NCBI GenBank assembly: GCA_022566895.1
Contig: JADFIA010000019.1
Location: forward strand, 1-40,695
DNA: 40,695 nucleotides
Source of the DNA: Pseudomonadota bacterium
GTDB lineage: Bacteria; Pseudomonadota; Alphaproteobacteria; Sphingomonadales; SMXR01
Direction of reading: 5' to 3'
The notes under the pieces are model-generated. The model had not been told where the DNA came from. It ran no database searches and saw nothing but the letters and a program-made list of their open reading frames with translations. Positions 8,929 through 18,741 of the stretch are shown one piece after another (the first letter of the stretch is position 1; each line of letters begins with the position of its first letter). The translations under genes and the position numbers were made by a program.

Positions 8929-10506
8929 TTAAAATTCGAGCGCCTTGACCTGACGGACGTGGGGCAGTGCTCCGACATCCTTCAGTACTTGTGCCGACAG
9001 TTCCTGGTCGACCGAGATCAGGGCGATTGCCAAACCGCTCTCGCGGTCGCGGCCCAGATTAAACGTCCCGATATTGATCCCGGCATCCCCCAGGATCGTG
9101 CCCAGCCCGCCAATAAAGCCGGGCTTGTCGTCGTTTGCAACAAAAAGCATGTGACCGCCCAACTCGGCCTCGATCTCCATGCCCATAATATTGACGATGC
9201 GCGGCGCGCTGTTGGCGAACAGAGTGCCGGCAATCGTCCGGCGGCGCTTTTCGGTGCGCACTGTAAGCCGAATCAGGGTGTGAAAATCCCCTTTCCGGTC
9301 GTGCACCACCTCGGACACGTCGATATTGCGCTGTTTGGCCACCACCGGCGCGTTGACCATATTCACCGTGTCCATCAGCGGCCGCAGGAGACCCTCGAGG
9401 ACGACCGCCGTCAGGGGCCGCACATTGACCTCGCAGACATGGCCTTCGTATTCGACGATCACCTCCTCGAGCCCGGTCTCGGTCATTTGCCCGGCAAAAC
9501 TGCCGAGTTGCCTGGCCAGCTCCATATAGGGTTTAAGCTTCGGCGCGTCCTCGGCCGAGACCGACGGCATATTGAGGGCGTTGGCGACCGCCCCGGTGAG
9601 CAGGAAGTCGGACATCTGATCCGCCACCTGGATCGCCACATTGACCTGAGCTTCCGTGGTCGCCGCCCCCAGATGCGGCGTCGCGACCAGGTTCGGCGCC
9701 TCGAACAGGGGGTTTTCCGTCGCCGGCTCGACGCTGAACACATCGAGGGCGGCCCCGGCCACCTTGCCGTCTTCGAGAGCCTTGCACAGGGCCCCTTCGT
9801 TGACCAGGCCGCCGCGCGCGCAATTGATGATCCTCACCCCATCCTTCATCTTGGCGATGGCCGCCGCATCGATAATGTTACGGGTCGAATCCGTAAGCGG
9901 CACATGGAGGCTGATAAAGTCCGCCTCGGCAAACAGCTCCCCCAGCTCGACCTTGCGCACGCCCAGATCCGCGGCCCGCTCGAGGGCCAGATAAGGATCG
10001 TAACCGATCACCTTCATGGCCAGTCCCTGGGCCTTTTCGGCCACGATCGAGCCGATATTTCCGCAGCCGATGAGCCCCAAGGTCTTGCCGCTTACTTCGA
10101 CCCCCATGAATTTCGATTTTTCCCATTTGCCCTGGCGGGTCGAGGCGTCGGCCGCCGGGATCGACCGGGCCAGGGCCAGCATCATGGCGATCGTATGCTC
10201 GGCCGTGGTGATCGAATTGCCGAACGGCGTGTTCATGACCACGATGCCCTTTTCGGTCGCCGCATCAACATCGATATTGTCGACCCCGATGCCGGCCCGC
10301 CCGATAACCTTCAGGCGCTCCGCCTTTGCCAGCAGCTTGGCCGTGACTTTGGTCGCCGAACGCACCGCGAGGCCGTCGTAATCGGCGATGATCCGGGCCA
10401 GCCCCGCCTTGTCCAGATCGACCTTCTCGTCAACCTCGACGCCGTTCTGGCGAAACCGTTCGGCGGCCCGCGGGCTCATTGGGTCGGTGATCAGAACCTT
10501 GACCAT
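8929..10506 (-). CDS. serA: D-3-phosphoglycerate dehydrogenase
   Basis: A 525-residue NAD-dependent enzyme that oxidises 3-phosphoglycerate to phosphohydroxypyruvate, the first step of serine synthesis. The N-terminal substrate domain begins MVKVLITDPMSP; the Rossmann motif GLIGCGNIGSIVAEKA is at about 144-159, and the catalytic NCARGGLVNEGAL and HLGAATTEAQ segments follow. The C-terminal half carries the allosteric substrate-binding domain and a final ACT domain (about 452-525, LFVANDDKPGFIGGLGTILG), making this the long type that can be serine-inhibited. An AGGATGG site precedes ATG 10506. It lies 9 bases downstream of serC and forms an operon with it under the serC leader. Confidence 0.97.
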   Translation of the reverse strand: MVKVLITDPMSPRAAERFRQNGVEVDEKVDLDKAGLARIIADYDGLAVRSATKVTAKLLAKAERLKVIGRAGIGVDNIDVDAATEKGIVVMNTPFGNSITTAEHTIAMMLALARSIPAADASTRQGKWEKSKFMGVEVSGKTLGLIGCGNIGSIVAEKAQGLAMKVIGYDPYLALERAADLGVRKVELGELFAEADFISLHVPLTDSTRNIIDAAAIAKMKDGVRIINCARGGLVNEGALCKALEDGKVAGAALDVFSVEPATENPLFEAPNLVATPHLGAATTEAQVNVAIQVADQMSDFLLTGAVANALNMPSVSAEDAPKLKPYMELARQLGSFAGQMTETGLEEVIVEYEGHVCEVNVRPLTAVVLEGLLRPLMDTVNMVNAPVVAKQRNIDVSEVVHDRKGDFHTLIRLTVRTEKRRRTIAGTLFANSAPRIVNIMGMEIEAELGGHMLFVANDDKPGFIGGLGTILGDAGINIGTFNLGRDRESGLAIALISVDQELSAQVLKDVGALPHVRQVKALEF

Positions 10507-10515
10507 TATTCCATC

Positions 10516-11673
10516 CTATGGCTGGTGCCGCGCCTTGATTTCGATAAAAGCCCAGTCGAGCCAGGGGAACAGGGCTTCGAGGTTTTTGCGCTCGACGGTT
10601 GCCCCGGCCCACAGCCTCAAGCCGGCCGGAGCGGTCCGGTAGGCACCGATATCGAAGGCTGCGCCTTCATCCTCCAGGAGCTCCACCAACTCTTTTTGGA
10701 TCGCCTTGCGCCCGGGCTCGTCGAAGCTTTCGAACCATGGATCGACGATCCTAAGGCAAACCGAAGTGGTCGAACGGATGGCCGGATCGGCGGCCAGAAA
10801 TTCGACCCACGGTGTTTTTTCGACCCACTGGGCGATGGCCCGGGCATTGTCGTCGGTGCGGGCGATCATCGCCTGAAGGCCGCCAATCTCGCGGGCCCAG
10901 CCAAGCACGTCCAGGTAATCCTCGACCGCCAGCAGGGACGGCGTATTGATGGTCACGCCATCGAAAATAGCCCGGTTGAGCTTGCCGCCCACGGTCAGCC
11001 TGAACAGCTTCGGCAGCGGCCACGGCGGCGTGTAGCCCTCGAGCCGCTCGACGGCCCGCGGGCCGAGGATCAAAATACCGTGCTGCGCTTCGCCGCCCAG
11101 AACCTTCTGCCAGCTATAAGTGACCACATCGAGCTTGGCCCACGGCAAATCCATGGCAAAAGCGGCCGAGGTGGCATCGCAGATGGTCAGCCCGGCCCGC
11201 GGGTCGGCGATCCACTCGCCATTGGGCACCCGCACGCCCGAAGTGGTGCCATTCCAGGCGAACACCACGTCGTGGGCAAAATCTACCGCCCCGAGGTCTG
11301 GCAGCTGGCCGTAGTCGGCCTCGAAAAGCCGCACATCGTCGAGCTTTAGATGTTCGATAATATCGGTCGCCCAGCCTTTTGAAAAACTTTCCCAGGCCAG
11401 CACGTCGACCGGCCGCGGGCCGAGCATCGACCACAGGGACAACTCAACCGCCCCGGTATCGGAAGCCGGGATGATGCCGATCAAATGCGTCTGCGGCACC
11501 TCGAGAACCTGCCGCGTGCGATCGACCGCTTCTTTCAGCTTGGCCTTGGCCTGGGCTGACCGGTGGGAGCGGCCCAGCAGGGCCTGTTCGAAGATTTGGG
11601 GCGTCCAGCCGGGACGCTTGGGGCACGGGCCTGACGAAAATCGTGGATTTTCCGGCCGGAGGCTCGGTTTCAT
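10516..11673 (-). CDS. serC: Phosphoserine aminotransferase
   Basis: A 385-residue PLP enzyme that converts 3-phosphohydroxypyruvate and glutamate to phosphoserine. The N-terminus [18 protein letters not shown] is typical of the alphaproteobacterial/archaeal-like SerC subgroup; [17 protein letters not shown] holds the PLP-binding lysine. The start at 11673 ([10 protein letters not shown]) is preferred to an in-frame start 27 bases upstream, which would disrupt the conserved leader hairpin. The second enzyme, SerA, is immediately downstream. A conserved leader structure lies directly before the ATG, so expression is probably controlled at the level of the mRNA leader. Confidence 0.95.
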   Translation of the reverse strand: MKPSLRPENPRFSSGPCPKRPGWTPQIFEQALLGRSHRSAQAKAKLKEAVDRTRQVLEVPQTHLIGIIPASDTGAVELSLWSMLGPRPVDVLAWESFSKGWATDIIEHLKLDDVRLFEADYGQLPDLGAVDFAHDVVFAWNGTTSGVRVPNGEWIADPRAGLTICDATSAAFAMDLPWAKLDVVTYSWQKVLGGEAQHGILILGPRAVERLEGYTPPWPLPKLFRLTVGGKLNRAIFDGVTINTPSLLAVEDYLDVLGWAREIGGLQAMIARTDDNARAIAQWVEKTPWVEFLAADPAIRSTTSVCLRIVDPWFESFDEPGRKAIQKELVELLEDEGAAFDIGAYRTAPAGLRLWAGATVERKNLEALFPWLDWAFIEIKARHQP

Positions 11674-11716
11674 TGTCTCTACCCTTACAGATAGTCGCAC
11701 CTCGTTGGGGAGGCGT
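11674..11716 (-). ncRNA. serC-type leader RNA motif
   Basis: The leader folds into two hairpins directly before serC. Hairpin 1 pairs CGCCTC (11715-11710) with GAGGTG (11703-11698) around a CCCAAC loop. Hairpin 2 pairs CTATC (11694-11690) with GGTAG (11683-11679) around TGTAAG, leaving only AGACA before the ATG. A serC RNA motif with two small hairpins upstream of serC is known from Alphaproteobacteria, and the arrangement here fits it. Its ligand, if any, is unknown. Hairpin 2 includes the purine-rich AAGGG that would act as the ribosome site, so folding could block translation (inference). Confidence 0.65.
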
Positions 11717-11727
11717 GGCCCAAAGCC

Positions 11728-11756
11728 GACCTAAAGGCCCCGATGAGCGATGTCAA
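11728..11756 (-). promoter_or_regulatory. Candidate promoter of serC-serA
   Basis: A consensus TTGACA lies on the minus strand at 11751-11756. Seventeen bases on is TAGGTC (11728-11733), a weak -10. The predicted start near 11721 would place the whole two-hairpin leader at the 5' end of the transcript, which supports the call more than the -10 does. Confidence 0.4.
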
Positions 11757-11790
11757 CGCGCAAATGAGGAATCGTGAAGATCGACCGCCC

Positions 11791-11922
11791 TTAGAGGCCA
11801 ATGCTGAAATGATCGGTAGACTCGATCGGCTTGTCGGTGCACCGCTCGCAGGGCGTGAAGCCGAGCCGCACATAGTGCGACATATCGCCGGATGCCGCTT
11901 GATCGATCGCCAACTCAGTCAT
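11791..11922 (-). CDS. Probable 43-residue small protein coupled to thiD
   Basis: ATG at 11922 overlaps the last codons and stop of thiD by 8 bases (11915-11922) and runs to TAA at 11791. The product starts [20 protein letters not shown] and ends with a short tail containing a CERC motif (CxxC). About three quarters of its codons end in G or C (32 of 42 by my count), as in real genes here, and it has a normal residue mix. No ribosome site of its own is clear beyond a GGAG about 16 bases upstream, so re-initiation after thiD is the likely mechanism. I recognise no family. It could bind a metal or a thiol partner through CxxC, but that is only a guess. An inner start at MSHYV is possible. Confidence 0.45.
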   Translation of the reverse strand: MTELAIDQAASGDMSHYVRLGFTPCERCTDKPIESTDHFSIGL

Positions 11923-12730
11923 TGCCGCGCCCCGCTCCGGCGTGCCCCAGGGGACCGCGGCCGGAGCCCAGCCCCGGAGCCGCAACGATCGCCCGGCGTA
12001 CAAATTGGCGCGCCTCGCCGACCGCCTCTTCCAAGGATTTGCCAGCCGCCAGCCCGGCAGCGATGGCACTCGAGAGCGTGCAGCCGGTGCCGTGGGTGTG
12101 ACGGCTGTCGAGCCGCCGGTCCTCGTAAGTCTTGATGCCGTCGGTGTCAAAGAGCACATCGAAAAGCTGATCTCCCTCGAGGTGCCCGCCGGTCACCAGC
12201 GCCGCCGCCGCTCCCATCCCGACCAGCGCCACGGCGGCCGCCTGCATGTCCTCCAAGGTTTTCACCGGACGCCCGGTCAGAGCCGCCGCCTCGTCGAGAT
12301 TGGGGGTCACCAGGCTGGCCATTGGCAGGAGGGTTTTTATGAGGCTGTGCAAGCCGGCCGGCTCGAGAAGCGCCATGCCACTGGTGGCCTTCAGCACCGG
12401 GTCGAGGACGATCGGCACGCCGGCCGCCGCTTCGTGAAGCGCCAGGGCCACCGCATCGACCATCCCGGCGCTGCCAAGCAGGCCGATCTTGATGGCTTGT
12501 GGGCCGATATCGGCCAACAGAGTGCGAAGCTGCCGGCCAACGAACCCGGCCGGGACGGCATGGATTTCCGTGATCCCTTCGGTGTCCTGCACGGTCAGGA
12601 CGGTGATCGCGGTCATCGCATAGGCGCCCAGCGCCGTGAGCGTTTTGATGTCCGCTTCGATGCCGGCGCCGCCGCTGGGATCCGAACCGGCGATGACCAG
12701 AACCGGCCTGGACCCGGCCACCATGGTCAT
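11915..12730 (-). CDS. thiD: Hydroxymethylpyrimidine/phosphomethylpyrimidine kinase
   Basis: A 271-residue ribokinase-fold enzyme that phosphorylates HMP and HMP-P for thiamine synthesis. Key motifs are [19 protein letters not shown] at the N-terminus, [11 protein letters not shown] with the substrate/Mg region, [14 protein letters not shown], and the catalytic [18 protein letters not shown] near the C-terminus. Start 12730 gives an ATGA overlap with the glmM stop (12727-12730); an ATG two codons later is also possible. The C-terminal [13 protein letters not shown] is the usual end, so the extra small ORF after it is separate rather than a frameshifted tail. thiE lies in another operon at 35362. 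Confidence 0.94.
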   Translation of the reverse strand: MTMVAGSRPVLVIAGSDPSGGAGIEADIKTLTALGAYAMTAITVLTVQDTEGITEIHAVPAGFVGRQLRTLLADIGPQAIKIGLLGSAGMVDAVALALHEAAAGVPIVLDPVLKATSGMALLEPAGLHSLIKTLLPMASLVTPNLDEAAALTGRPVKTLEDMQAAAVALVGMGAAAALVTGGHLEGDQLFDVLFDTDGIKTYEDRRLDSRHTHGTGCTLSSAIAAGLAAGKSLEEAVGEARQFVRRAIVAAPGLGSGRGPLGHAGAGRGND

Positions 12731-14070
12731 GCCGCGGATTCGACCGCCGCGCAAACCTCGGACGCCACCCTTTCGATCAGAGCCTTGTCCTCACCCTCGG
12801 CCATGACCCGGACCAGCGGCTCGGTGCCCGAACGCCTGACCAAAAGGCGGCCGCCTTCGGATAGCGCGGCTTCGCCGTTGCTGATCGCGGTTTGCACGCC
12901 CTTGTCGCCCAGCGGATCGGCGGCGGTATAGCCGGCGTTTTTTATGATTTGGGGGACCGGCTCGAAAAGCGAAAAAACCTTGGAGGCCGGAGCGCCGACC
13001 TTGACCAATTCGACCATCGCTTGCAGGGCCGCGATCAACCCATCGCCGGTGGTCATGAAATCCGAGAAAATAATGTGACCCGACTGCTCGCCACCGATAT
13101 TAAAGCCTTCGGTCCGCATGGTCTCGCCGACGTAACGGTCGCCGACCGGGCAGCGCTTCAGACTCATGCCATTGGCTTCGAGATAGCGCTCCAGGCCAAG
13201 ATTGGACATCACGCTGGCGACAATGCCGCCGCCCTTTAGGCGTTGCCGCCTGTTCCAGGCCGTGGCGGCCAGCGCCAGCAGTTGATCGCCGCCCACGAGC
13301 TGACCCTGTTCGTCGGCGATCACCACCCGGTCGGCGTCGCCATCGAGGGCGATGCCGAGATCGGCGCCGACTTCGCGAACCTTGTCCCTCATTGCCTGCG
13401 GGTAGGTCGAGCCGACATCGTGGTTGATGTTGATGCCGTTCGGTTCGACCCCTATGGCCACCACCTCGGCCCCCAGCTCGCGCAATATGGTCGGCCCGAC
13501 ACGGTAGGCGGCGCCGTGGGCGCAGTCGAGGACGATCTTCAGTCCTTCAAGCACAAAGCCGGTCGGCACCGTGGCCTTGACGAATTCCACATAGCGGCCG
13601 CCGACCCCGTCAAGACGCTTCGCCCGGCCGGTATTCTCGGCTGCCGCCAGCCCTTCCGAGAGATCGGTCGACATCAGCGCCTCGATCTGCCGTTCTTCGG
13701 CGTCCGAAAGCTTGTATCCGTCGCGGCCGAAAAGCTTGAACCCATTGTCGGTAAAGGCGTTATGCGACGCCGTGAGCATGATCCCGGCATCGGCCCGGAA
13801 CGACCTGGTGAGCATGCCCACGGCCGGCGTCGGCACCGGGCCAAGCAGTACCACGTCAACCCCGGTGGCCAGCAAACCGGCGGCCAGGGCCGGCTCGAAG
13901 ACATAGCCCGAGAGGCGCGTGTCCTTGCCGATAATGATCTTGTGCCGATGCTCGCCGGCCCGGAAATAGCGGCCAGCCGCTATGCCGAACCGCAACGCGG
14001 TCTCGGGGGTCATCGGCGGTTCGTTCACACGGCCGCGCACACCGTCGGTACCAAAGAAATCTCTGCTCAT
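12727..14070 (-). CDS. glmM: Phosphoglucosamine mutase
   Basis: A 447-residue enzyme that converts glucosamine-6-phosphate to glucosamine-1-phosphate on the way to UDP-GlcNAc for peptidoglycan and lipid A. It starts [16 protein letters not shown], has the phosphoserine active site [15 protein letters not shown] near residue 100, the metal-binding DGDADRV segment near 240-246, GGEQSGHI sugar-binding motif, and [13 protein letters not shown] phosphate-binding loop. The reading frame is open for another 315 bases upstream, but that stretch overlaps folP and lacks similarity, so the family start at 14070 is used. The folP-glmM order is widely conserved. Confidence 0.97.
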   Translation of the reverse strand: MSRDFFGTDGVRGRVNEPPMTPETALRFGIAAGRYFRAGEHRHKIIIGKDTRLSGYVFEPALAAGLLATGVDVVLLGPVPTPAVGMLTRSFRADAGIMLTASHNAFTDNGFKLFGRDGYKLSDAEERQIEALMSTDLSEGLAAAENTGRAKRLDGVGGRYVEFVKATVPTGFVLEGLKIVLDCAHGAAYRVGPTILRELGAEVVAIGVEPNGININHDVGSTYPQAMRDKVREVGADLGIALDGDADRVVIADEQGQLVGGDQLLALAATAWNRRQRLKGGGIVASVMSNLGLERYLEANGMSLKRCPVGDRYVGETMRTEGFNIGGEQSGHIIFSDFMTTGDGLIAALQAMVELVKVGAPASKVFSLFEPVPQIIKNAGYTAADPLGDKGVQTAISNGEAALSEGGRLLVRRSGTEPLVRVMAEGEDKALIERVASEVCAAVESAA

Positions 14071-14162
14071 GGCTATTCCGTGGGCGGTTACGGGGATCGT
14101 CTTCGCGGCGCCATAATGCCCCGGTCGAGCGGCAAAAGGCAACCATTGCGGGCCCAGGCCGT

Positions 14163-15290
14163 CTAATCGATGCCCGGCGGCAGGTAGGACACGTCGGCAA
14201 GTCCGCGGATGACCGCCAGCGCTTGCCGGGTCTCCTCTACGTCGTGAACCCGCAAGATATGGACCCCGGCCGACAGGCCCTGCAGACCTGCCGCCAGGGA
14301 ACCTCCAAGCCGTTCCTGGGCCGGCTCCTCGCGGCTCAGGGCGCCGATAAAGCGCTTGCGGGAGACGCCAAGCTGGAGCCCGCAACCGAGACCCTGAAAA
14401 AGACCGAGGCCGTTGATCAGAGCGATGCTGTGGCGCACGGTCTTGCCAAAGCCGATGCCTGGATCGACGATGATATTCTGGCGCTTGATCCCGGCCGCCA
14501 GCGCCGCCTCGACGCGGTCGTCCAGATAATCATATACATCCAGCAGCACATCGGCATAACGCGGATCGTCCTGCATCGTCTGGGGGTCGCCCTGGGAATG
14601 CATCAGGACCACCGGTGCGGCGGATTGAGCGGCGACCTCCAGGCTCTCGGGGTCGGCGGTCAAAGCGCTGATATCGTTGATGATCTGCGCCCCGGCCTCA
14701 AGCGCTTGGCGCATCACGCTGGCCCGCCGGGTGTCGATCGAGAGGGGCACGCCCAAGTCCCTGAGCGCTTCGATAACCGGCAGCACGCGGTCCATTTCCT
14801 CGCCCTCCCAGACCGTCAGCGCCCCGGGGCGGGTGGACTCGCCGCCGATATCGATAATATCGGCTCCGGCCTCGGCAAGCTGCTTGGCGTGGGCAATCGC
14901 AGCCTCCGGGGCGAGAAAGTTGCCGCCATCCGAAAAGCTGTCCGGGGTCACATTGAGGACCCCCATGATCAGCGGTTTGGAGAAGGAAATCTTGCCGCCC
15001 GAGGGCAACACAAGCGGCCCCCGCCCGGCGGCAATGTTGGCCAGCAGCTGGTTCAGGCGTTGGCCCAGCGGCGGCGGCAGGTCGGCGGCCAGATCGTCGA
15101 GGCTGGCCACCGGGGCAAGCCAGGTCATCAGCCGGTCACCGGCCTTGGCGATGATCACCTCGACGGCGGCGAAGGCGCGCTGGGTACCGCCGATGGCGAG
15201 CGCGTTCGGGCCGCAAAAAGCGGCGCTCAAGAAGCCGGCCGGGCGCAAATACAGCTGCGCCCCAGACGGAATTTCCGGTAACTCTGCCAT
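14163..15290 (-). CDS. folP: Dihydropteroate synthase with N-terminal extension
   Basis: A 375-residue enzyme that condenses hydroxymethyl-dihydropterin diphosphate with p-aminobenzoate, the sulfonamide target. The TIM-barrel part starts near 105 with [16 protein letters not shown], then [51 protein letters not shown] and a final [13 protein letters not shown]. The first 105 residues are extra compared with the usual 270-280 residue enzyme; they include [20 protein letters not shown] and look like a real small domain with genomic codon use rather than a wrong start. Such extended versions occur in some Alphaproteobacteria. The ATG at 15290 lacks a strong ribosome site. It lies 27 bases after ftsH. 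Confidence 0.94.
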   Translation of the reverse strand: MAELPEIPSGAQLYLRPAGFLSAAFCGPNALAIGGTQRAFAAVEVIIAKAGDRLMTWLAPVASLDDLAADLPPPLGQRLNQLLANIAAGRGPLVLPSGGKISFSKPLIMGVLNVTPDSFSDGGNFLAPEAAIAHAKQLAEAGADIIDIGGESTRPGALTVWEGEEMDRVLPVIEALRDLGVPLSIDTRRASVMRQALEAGAQIINDISALTADPESLEVAAQSAAPVVLMHSQGDPQTMQDDPRYADVLLDVYDYLDDRVEAALAAGIKRQNIIVDPGIGFGKTVRHSIALINGLGLFQGLGCGLQLGVSRKRFIGALSREEPAQERLGGSLAAGLQGLSAGVHILRVHDVEETRQALAVIRGLADVSYLPPGID

Positions 15291-15317
15291 AGGAGACGCC
15301 CCCGCCGTCGCGAAGCT

Positions 15318-17264
15318 TTAGCCCTCGGGCTGGGGCTCCGGCCCAAAGTCCTTGCCGCGCTTGCCTTTGTGGCCTTCGGCCACGCCGGCGGCTGGAACCG
15401 AACTGCGGACCTTGCCGCGCTTGGCCGACTGATCGGGATCCTTGTCGGCCTGTTCGCGATCGAGGCTCTTGCCGGCCAGGATGGCATCGATGTCCTCGCC
15501 GGTCAGGGTCTCGTAATCGAGCAGCCCGTTGGCCAGCTTGTGAAGATCATCGATATGGGTGGTGATAATCTCGGTGGCGCGCTTGTAGGCCCGGTCGATG
15601 AATTCGCGAATCTCTGAGTCGATCAGTTTTGCCGTGTCCTCGGAGATATTATGCTGCCGGGTCACCGAATGGCCGAGGAACACTTCGTCCTGGTTATCTT
15701 CGTAGCGCAACGGGCCAAGCTTGTCGGACAGGCCGTATTTGGTGACCATGGTGCGGGCCAGAGCGGTCGCCATCTGGATATCACCGGTCGCCCCCGAGGT
15801 GACCTTGTCATGACCGAACACCACTTCCTCGGCCACCCGGCCGCCCATGGCGATGGTCAAATTGTCATGCATTTTTTCGCGGCTGGTCGAATATTCGTCG
15901 CGCTCGGGCAGACGCATGACCATGCCCAGGGCCCGGCCGCGCGGTATAATCGTTGCCTTGTGGATCGGATCGGCGGCCTTGCAATGGACCGTGACTAGCG
16001 CGTGGCCGGCTTCGTGGAAGGCGGTGTTGCGCTTTTCCTCGTCGCTCATCACCATCGAACGGCGCTCGGGGCCCATCATGACCTTGTCCTTGGCATGTTC
16101 GAACTCGCTCATCGAGACCACCCGCTTGCCCATGCGGGCCGCCAGCAAGGCCGCTTCGTTGATAAGATTGGCCAGATCGGCGCCCGAAAAGCCGGGCGTG
16201 CCGCGGGCCACGACCCGGATATTGACGTCCGCTGCCAGCGGCACTTTGCGGATATGCACTTCGAGAATTTTTTCGCGGCCCAAGATATCCGGCAACGCCA
16301 CTACCACCTGCCGGTCAAAGCGACCGGGGCGCAAAAGCGCCGGGTCCAGAACGTCCGGCCGGTTGGTGGCGGCGATCAGGATCACGCCTTCGTTGGTCTC
16401 GAAGCCGTCCATCTCGACCAGAAGCTGATTTAGGGTTTGCTCGCGTTCGTCATTGCCGCCGCCAAGGCCGGCCCCACGATGGCGGCCAACCGCGTCGATC
16501 TCATCGATAAAGATGATGCAGGGGGCGTTTTTCTTGGCCTGATCGAACATGTCGCGGACCCGGCTGGCGCCAACCCCGACGAACATTTCGACAAAGTCCG
16601 AGCCCGAAATCGTGAAAAACGGCACATCGGCCTCGCCGGCGATGGCGCGGGCCAGAAGAGTCTTGCCGGTGCCCGGTGGGCCGATCAGAAGCGCACCTTT
16701 GGGGATCTTGCCGCCCAGACGCTGGAACTTGTGGGGATCCTTTAGAAAATCGATAATCTCCTCGACTTCTTCCTTGGCTTCATCGATGCCAGCCACATCA
16801 TCGAAGGTGATGCCGCCTTTGGTATCGGTCAAAAGCCGGGCCTTGGATTTGCCGAATCCCAAGGCGCCGCCGCGCCCGCCACCCTGCATCTGGCGCATGA
16901 AAAAGATCCACACGCCGATCAACAAAAGCATCGGGAACCAGGCGATAAAGATGCCCGAAAGAAAGCCGCCGTCCACCGGCACCACCTCGAAGCGCACACC
17001 GCGCTCGCTCAGACGGTCAATGAGGCCGGGATCTTCTGGCATGTAGGTCTTGAAAGGCTGGTTGTTGGTATAAGACCCGGTGATATCGCGGCCCTGCATT
17101 TTGACCTCGCTGATCTCGCCGTTCTCGACCGACAGGAGAAACTCCGAATAGGTAAGATTCGCCGCCCGGTCGGGGTTCGTGCCGCCCTGAAACGCATTAA
17201 AAACGCCGACCAGCAAGAGAATCACCAGAAGCCAGATCAACGCATTTCGACCAAAACTGTTCAC
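15318..17264 (-). CDS. ftsH: ATP-dependent zinc metalloprotease FtsH
   Basis: A 648-residue membrane AAA protease that degrades membrane and regulatory proteins, including RpoH and LpxC in well-studied bacteria. One membrane helix lies at about 8-26, a periplasmic domain follows, and a second helix at 102-124. The AAA module has Walker A GPPGTGKT (195-202), Walker B IIFIDEID (250-257) and the SRH arginines in RPGRFDRQ. The zinc site HEAGH is at 417-421. The tail is charged and ends in a proline-rich segment. I chose GTG 17264 ([11 protein letters not shown]) because AAGGAA lies upstream and the family starts with N.FGRN; the frame stays open to 17438 but that part contains the promoter. Confidence 0.97.
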   Translation of the reverse strand: MNSFGRNALIWLLVILLLVGVFNAFQGGTNPDRAANLTYSEFLLSVENGEISEVKMQGRDITGSYTNNQPFKTYMPEDPGLIDRLSERGVRFEVVPVDGGFLSGIFIAWFPMLLLIGVWIFFMRQMQGGGRGGALGFGKSKARLLTDTKGGITFDDVAGIDEAKEEVEEIIDFLKDPHKFQRLGGKIPKGALLIGPPGTGKTLLARAIAGEADVPFFTISGSDFVEMFVGVGASRVRDMFDQAKKNAPCIIFIDEIDAVGRHRGAGLGGGNDEREQTLNQLLVEMDGFETNEGVILIAATNRPDVLDPALLRPGRFDRQVVVALPDILGREKILEVHIRKVPLAADVNIRVVARGTPGFSGADLANLINEAALLAARMGKRVVSMSEFEHAKDKVMMGPERRSMVMSDEEKRNTAFHEAGHALVTVHCKAADPIHKATIIPRGRALGMVMRLPERDEYSTSREKMHDNLTIAMGGRVAEEVVFGHDKVTSGATGDIQMATALARTMVTKYGLSDKLGPLRYEDNQDEVFLGHSVTRQHNISEDTAKLIDSEIREFIDRAYKRATEIITTHIDDLHKLANGLLDYETLTGEDIDAILAGKSLDREQADKDPDQSAKRGKVRSSVPAAGVAEGHKGKRGKDFGPEPQPEG

Positions 17265-17300
17265 CGATCCCGTTCCTTCGTTCTGTGCATCCAGGGCCGC

Positions 17301-17309
17301 AGTATACCA
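17301..17309 (-). promoter_or_regulatory. Extended -10 promoter of ftsH
   Basis: On the minus strand TGGTATACT gives an extended -10 (TG, one base, TATACT at 17301-17306), about 37 bases before the GTG start. No good -35 is visible at 16-18 bases (CGGTTT at best), as expected for extended -10 promoters. A possible heat-shock-type element further upstream is too weak to call. Confidence 0.45.
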
Positions 17310-17404
17310 GATTCCGCTGGCCAAAACCGCCCGCCATAGAAATAGGTACATTTTCCGCCGAAGCAACCGAAAAAACCACTGCCAAGCGCCGCTTTGCCGC
17401 AAGT

Positions 17405-18727
17405 TTAGGTGATTTCGCCGCTTTCCTTCCCGAACCATTGCTCAGGGCCCGTTTGGACCGTGATTTCAAGGCCGCTGTGTCGCCAATAGCCAAGCTGGGG
17501 AACCGCCACCAGCGTCTCCCCTTGCCAAAACGACGGCAGGCTCAGGGCGGCGGCGCGTGGAAACCAGATGTCTTCAGTCTCCGGCAGCTGCGCCGCGAAC
17601 TGCCGCCAGCCGTCATCGCCGAGGGCCTTGAGTGTCAAAGCGCCCTCGCCTTTGGCATATTCAATCAGGAAGCGGCGGTCCCAGAAAACAGTTTGGCCGG
17701 GCTTGAGATCGCCGGCCTCGGCAACCGCCGCCGGCTCGCGGACCACGAGAAGGGCTGGTCTCGGTCCGCGCGGGTCGACAATCAGCTGGCAGCCGCCCAG
17801 GGTGGCGCCCTGAAAATCCGGCCGCCTCAGATCGTCGTAAAGCCGCTCGAGCCGGGCCTGCCGCGGCTGGTAATCGGCGCCCGCCGTGAGGCGCAAAATC
17901 CGCGCCATGGCCCTGAGGCCGATCACCGGGTGGACGGCGCGGCCAAAATCCTTGGCCATTTCGACATATCCAGCCGGATCGAAACGCGTGGTCAAACGCA
18001 AATAGTCCTCCGTCACCTGATCCAGATAGCTTCGCACCGCGGCCATGCGCCCGGCCGTCTCGCTCAAACGCCCGGCCGTCAGACCCTCGATCTCGCTCTG
18101 CTCGAGCAGCCGGCGGACCTGGGTTCTCAAGTAGGCCGGGTCGCGGTTGCTCGGATCCTCGATCCAGTCCTGATCCCGGGCCCGGAGCGTCGCTTCAAGC
18201 CGCGCTTTGGGGACCGCTAAAAGCGGCCGGCAGAGGCGCGGGCCGTCGGGACGGCTCAGAGGCGGCGCCACCGCGGCCATGGCGCTCAGACCGTCGACGC
18301 CGGAGCCACGCACCAGCCGCATGAGGAAGGTTTCGGCCTGATCGTCGCGATGGTGCCCGAGGAGCAGATATTCGATGCCGTTTTCGCGGCACCAGCCTTC
18401 GAGGGCGGCATAGCGGGCCGTCCTGGCCGCGGCCTGTAGGTCGCTGCCGGGCTTGTCGCCCAGCCATTCAAGCCGTACACAGCGAATACCCGCCTGATCG
18501 AGCCAGGCCGCCACCCGTTGGGCTTCCTGGTCCGAGCCAGCCCGCAGTCCATGGTCAAAGACCAGGGCTGTCACCTCACCCCATTCGGCGGCCAGAAGCG
18601 TCAGGGCCAGACTGTCGGCGCCGCCGGAGACGGCAACCGCAACCGGCGCTCGCGGATGGCCCAGCCCGATCGCGGCCATCAATTGCTCAAAGTCCTGAGC
18701 CGACAGCGGTCCCTCTTGTTTTTTCAT
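17405..18727 (-). CDS. tilS: tRNA(Ile)-lysidine synthetase
   Basis: A 440-residue enzyme that attaches lysine to C34 of the CAU-anticodon isoleucine tRNA, changing both amino-acid identity and codon reading. The PP-loop SGGADS is at 34-39, [15 protein letters not shown] follows, then the conserved [10 protein letters not shown](F)LMRLVRGSG segment. A C-terminal substrate-recognition part follows. Start is uncertain: ATG 18727 is used, but an in-frame GTG at 18751, eight codons upstream, overlaps the cpoB stop by ten bases and could be the coupled start; neither has a good ribosome site. It lies between cpoB and ftsH, the conserved alphaproteobacterial order. Confidence 0.93.
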   Translation of the reverse strand: MKKQEGPLSAQDFEQLMAAIGLGHPRAPVAVAVSGGADSLALTLLAAEWGEVTALVFDHGLRAGSDQEAQRVAAWLDQAGIRCVRLEWLGDKPGSDLQAAARTARYAALEGWCRENGIEYLLLGHHRDDQAETFLMRLVRGSGVDGLSAMAAVAPPLSRPDGPRLCRPLLAVPKARLEATLRARDQDWIEDPSNRDPAYLRTQVRRLLEQSEIEGLTAGRLSETAGRMAAVRSYLDQVTEDYLRLTTRFDPAGYVEMAKDFGRAVHPVIGLRAMARILRLTAGADYQPRQARLERLYDDLRRPDFQGATLGGCQLIVDPRGPRPALLVVREPAAVAEAGDLKPGQTVFWDRRFLIEYAKGEGALTLKALGDDGWRQFAAQLPETEDIWFPRAAALSLPSFWQGETLVAVPQLGYWRHSGLEITVQTGPEQWFGKESGEIT

Positions 18728-18741
18728 GGTGAGAACCGTGC

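Noticed and set aside
8959-11349. A 796-residue plus-strand ORF
   Set aside because: It lies antisense to serA and serC; no recognisable domain, a typical GC-rich shadow frame.
14071-14385. Upstream in-frame extension of glmM
   Set aside because: It overlaps folP and precedes the invariant GlmM start; the reading frame is open only because of high GC.
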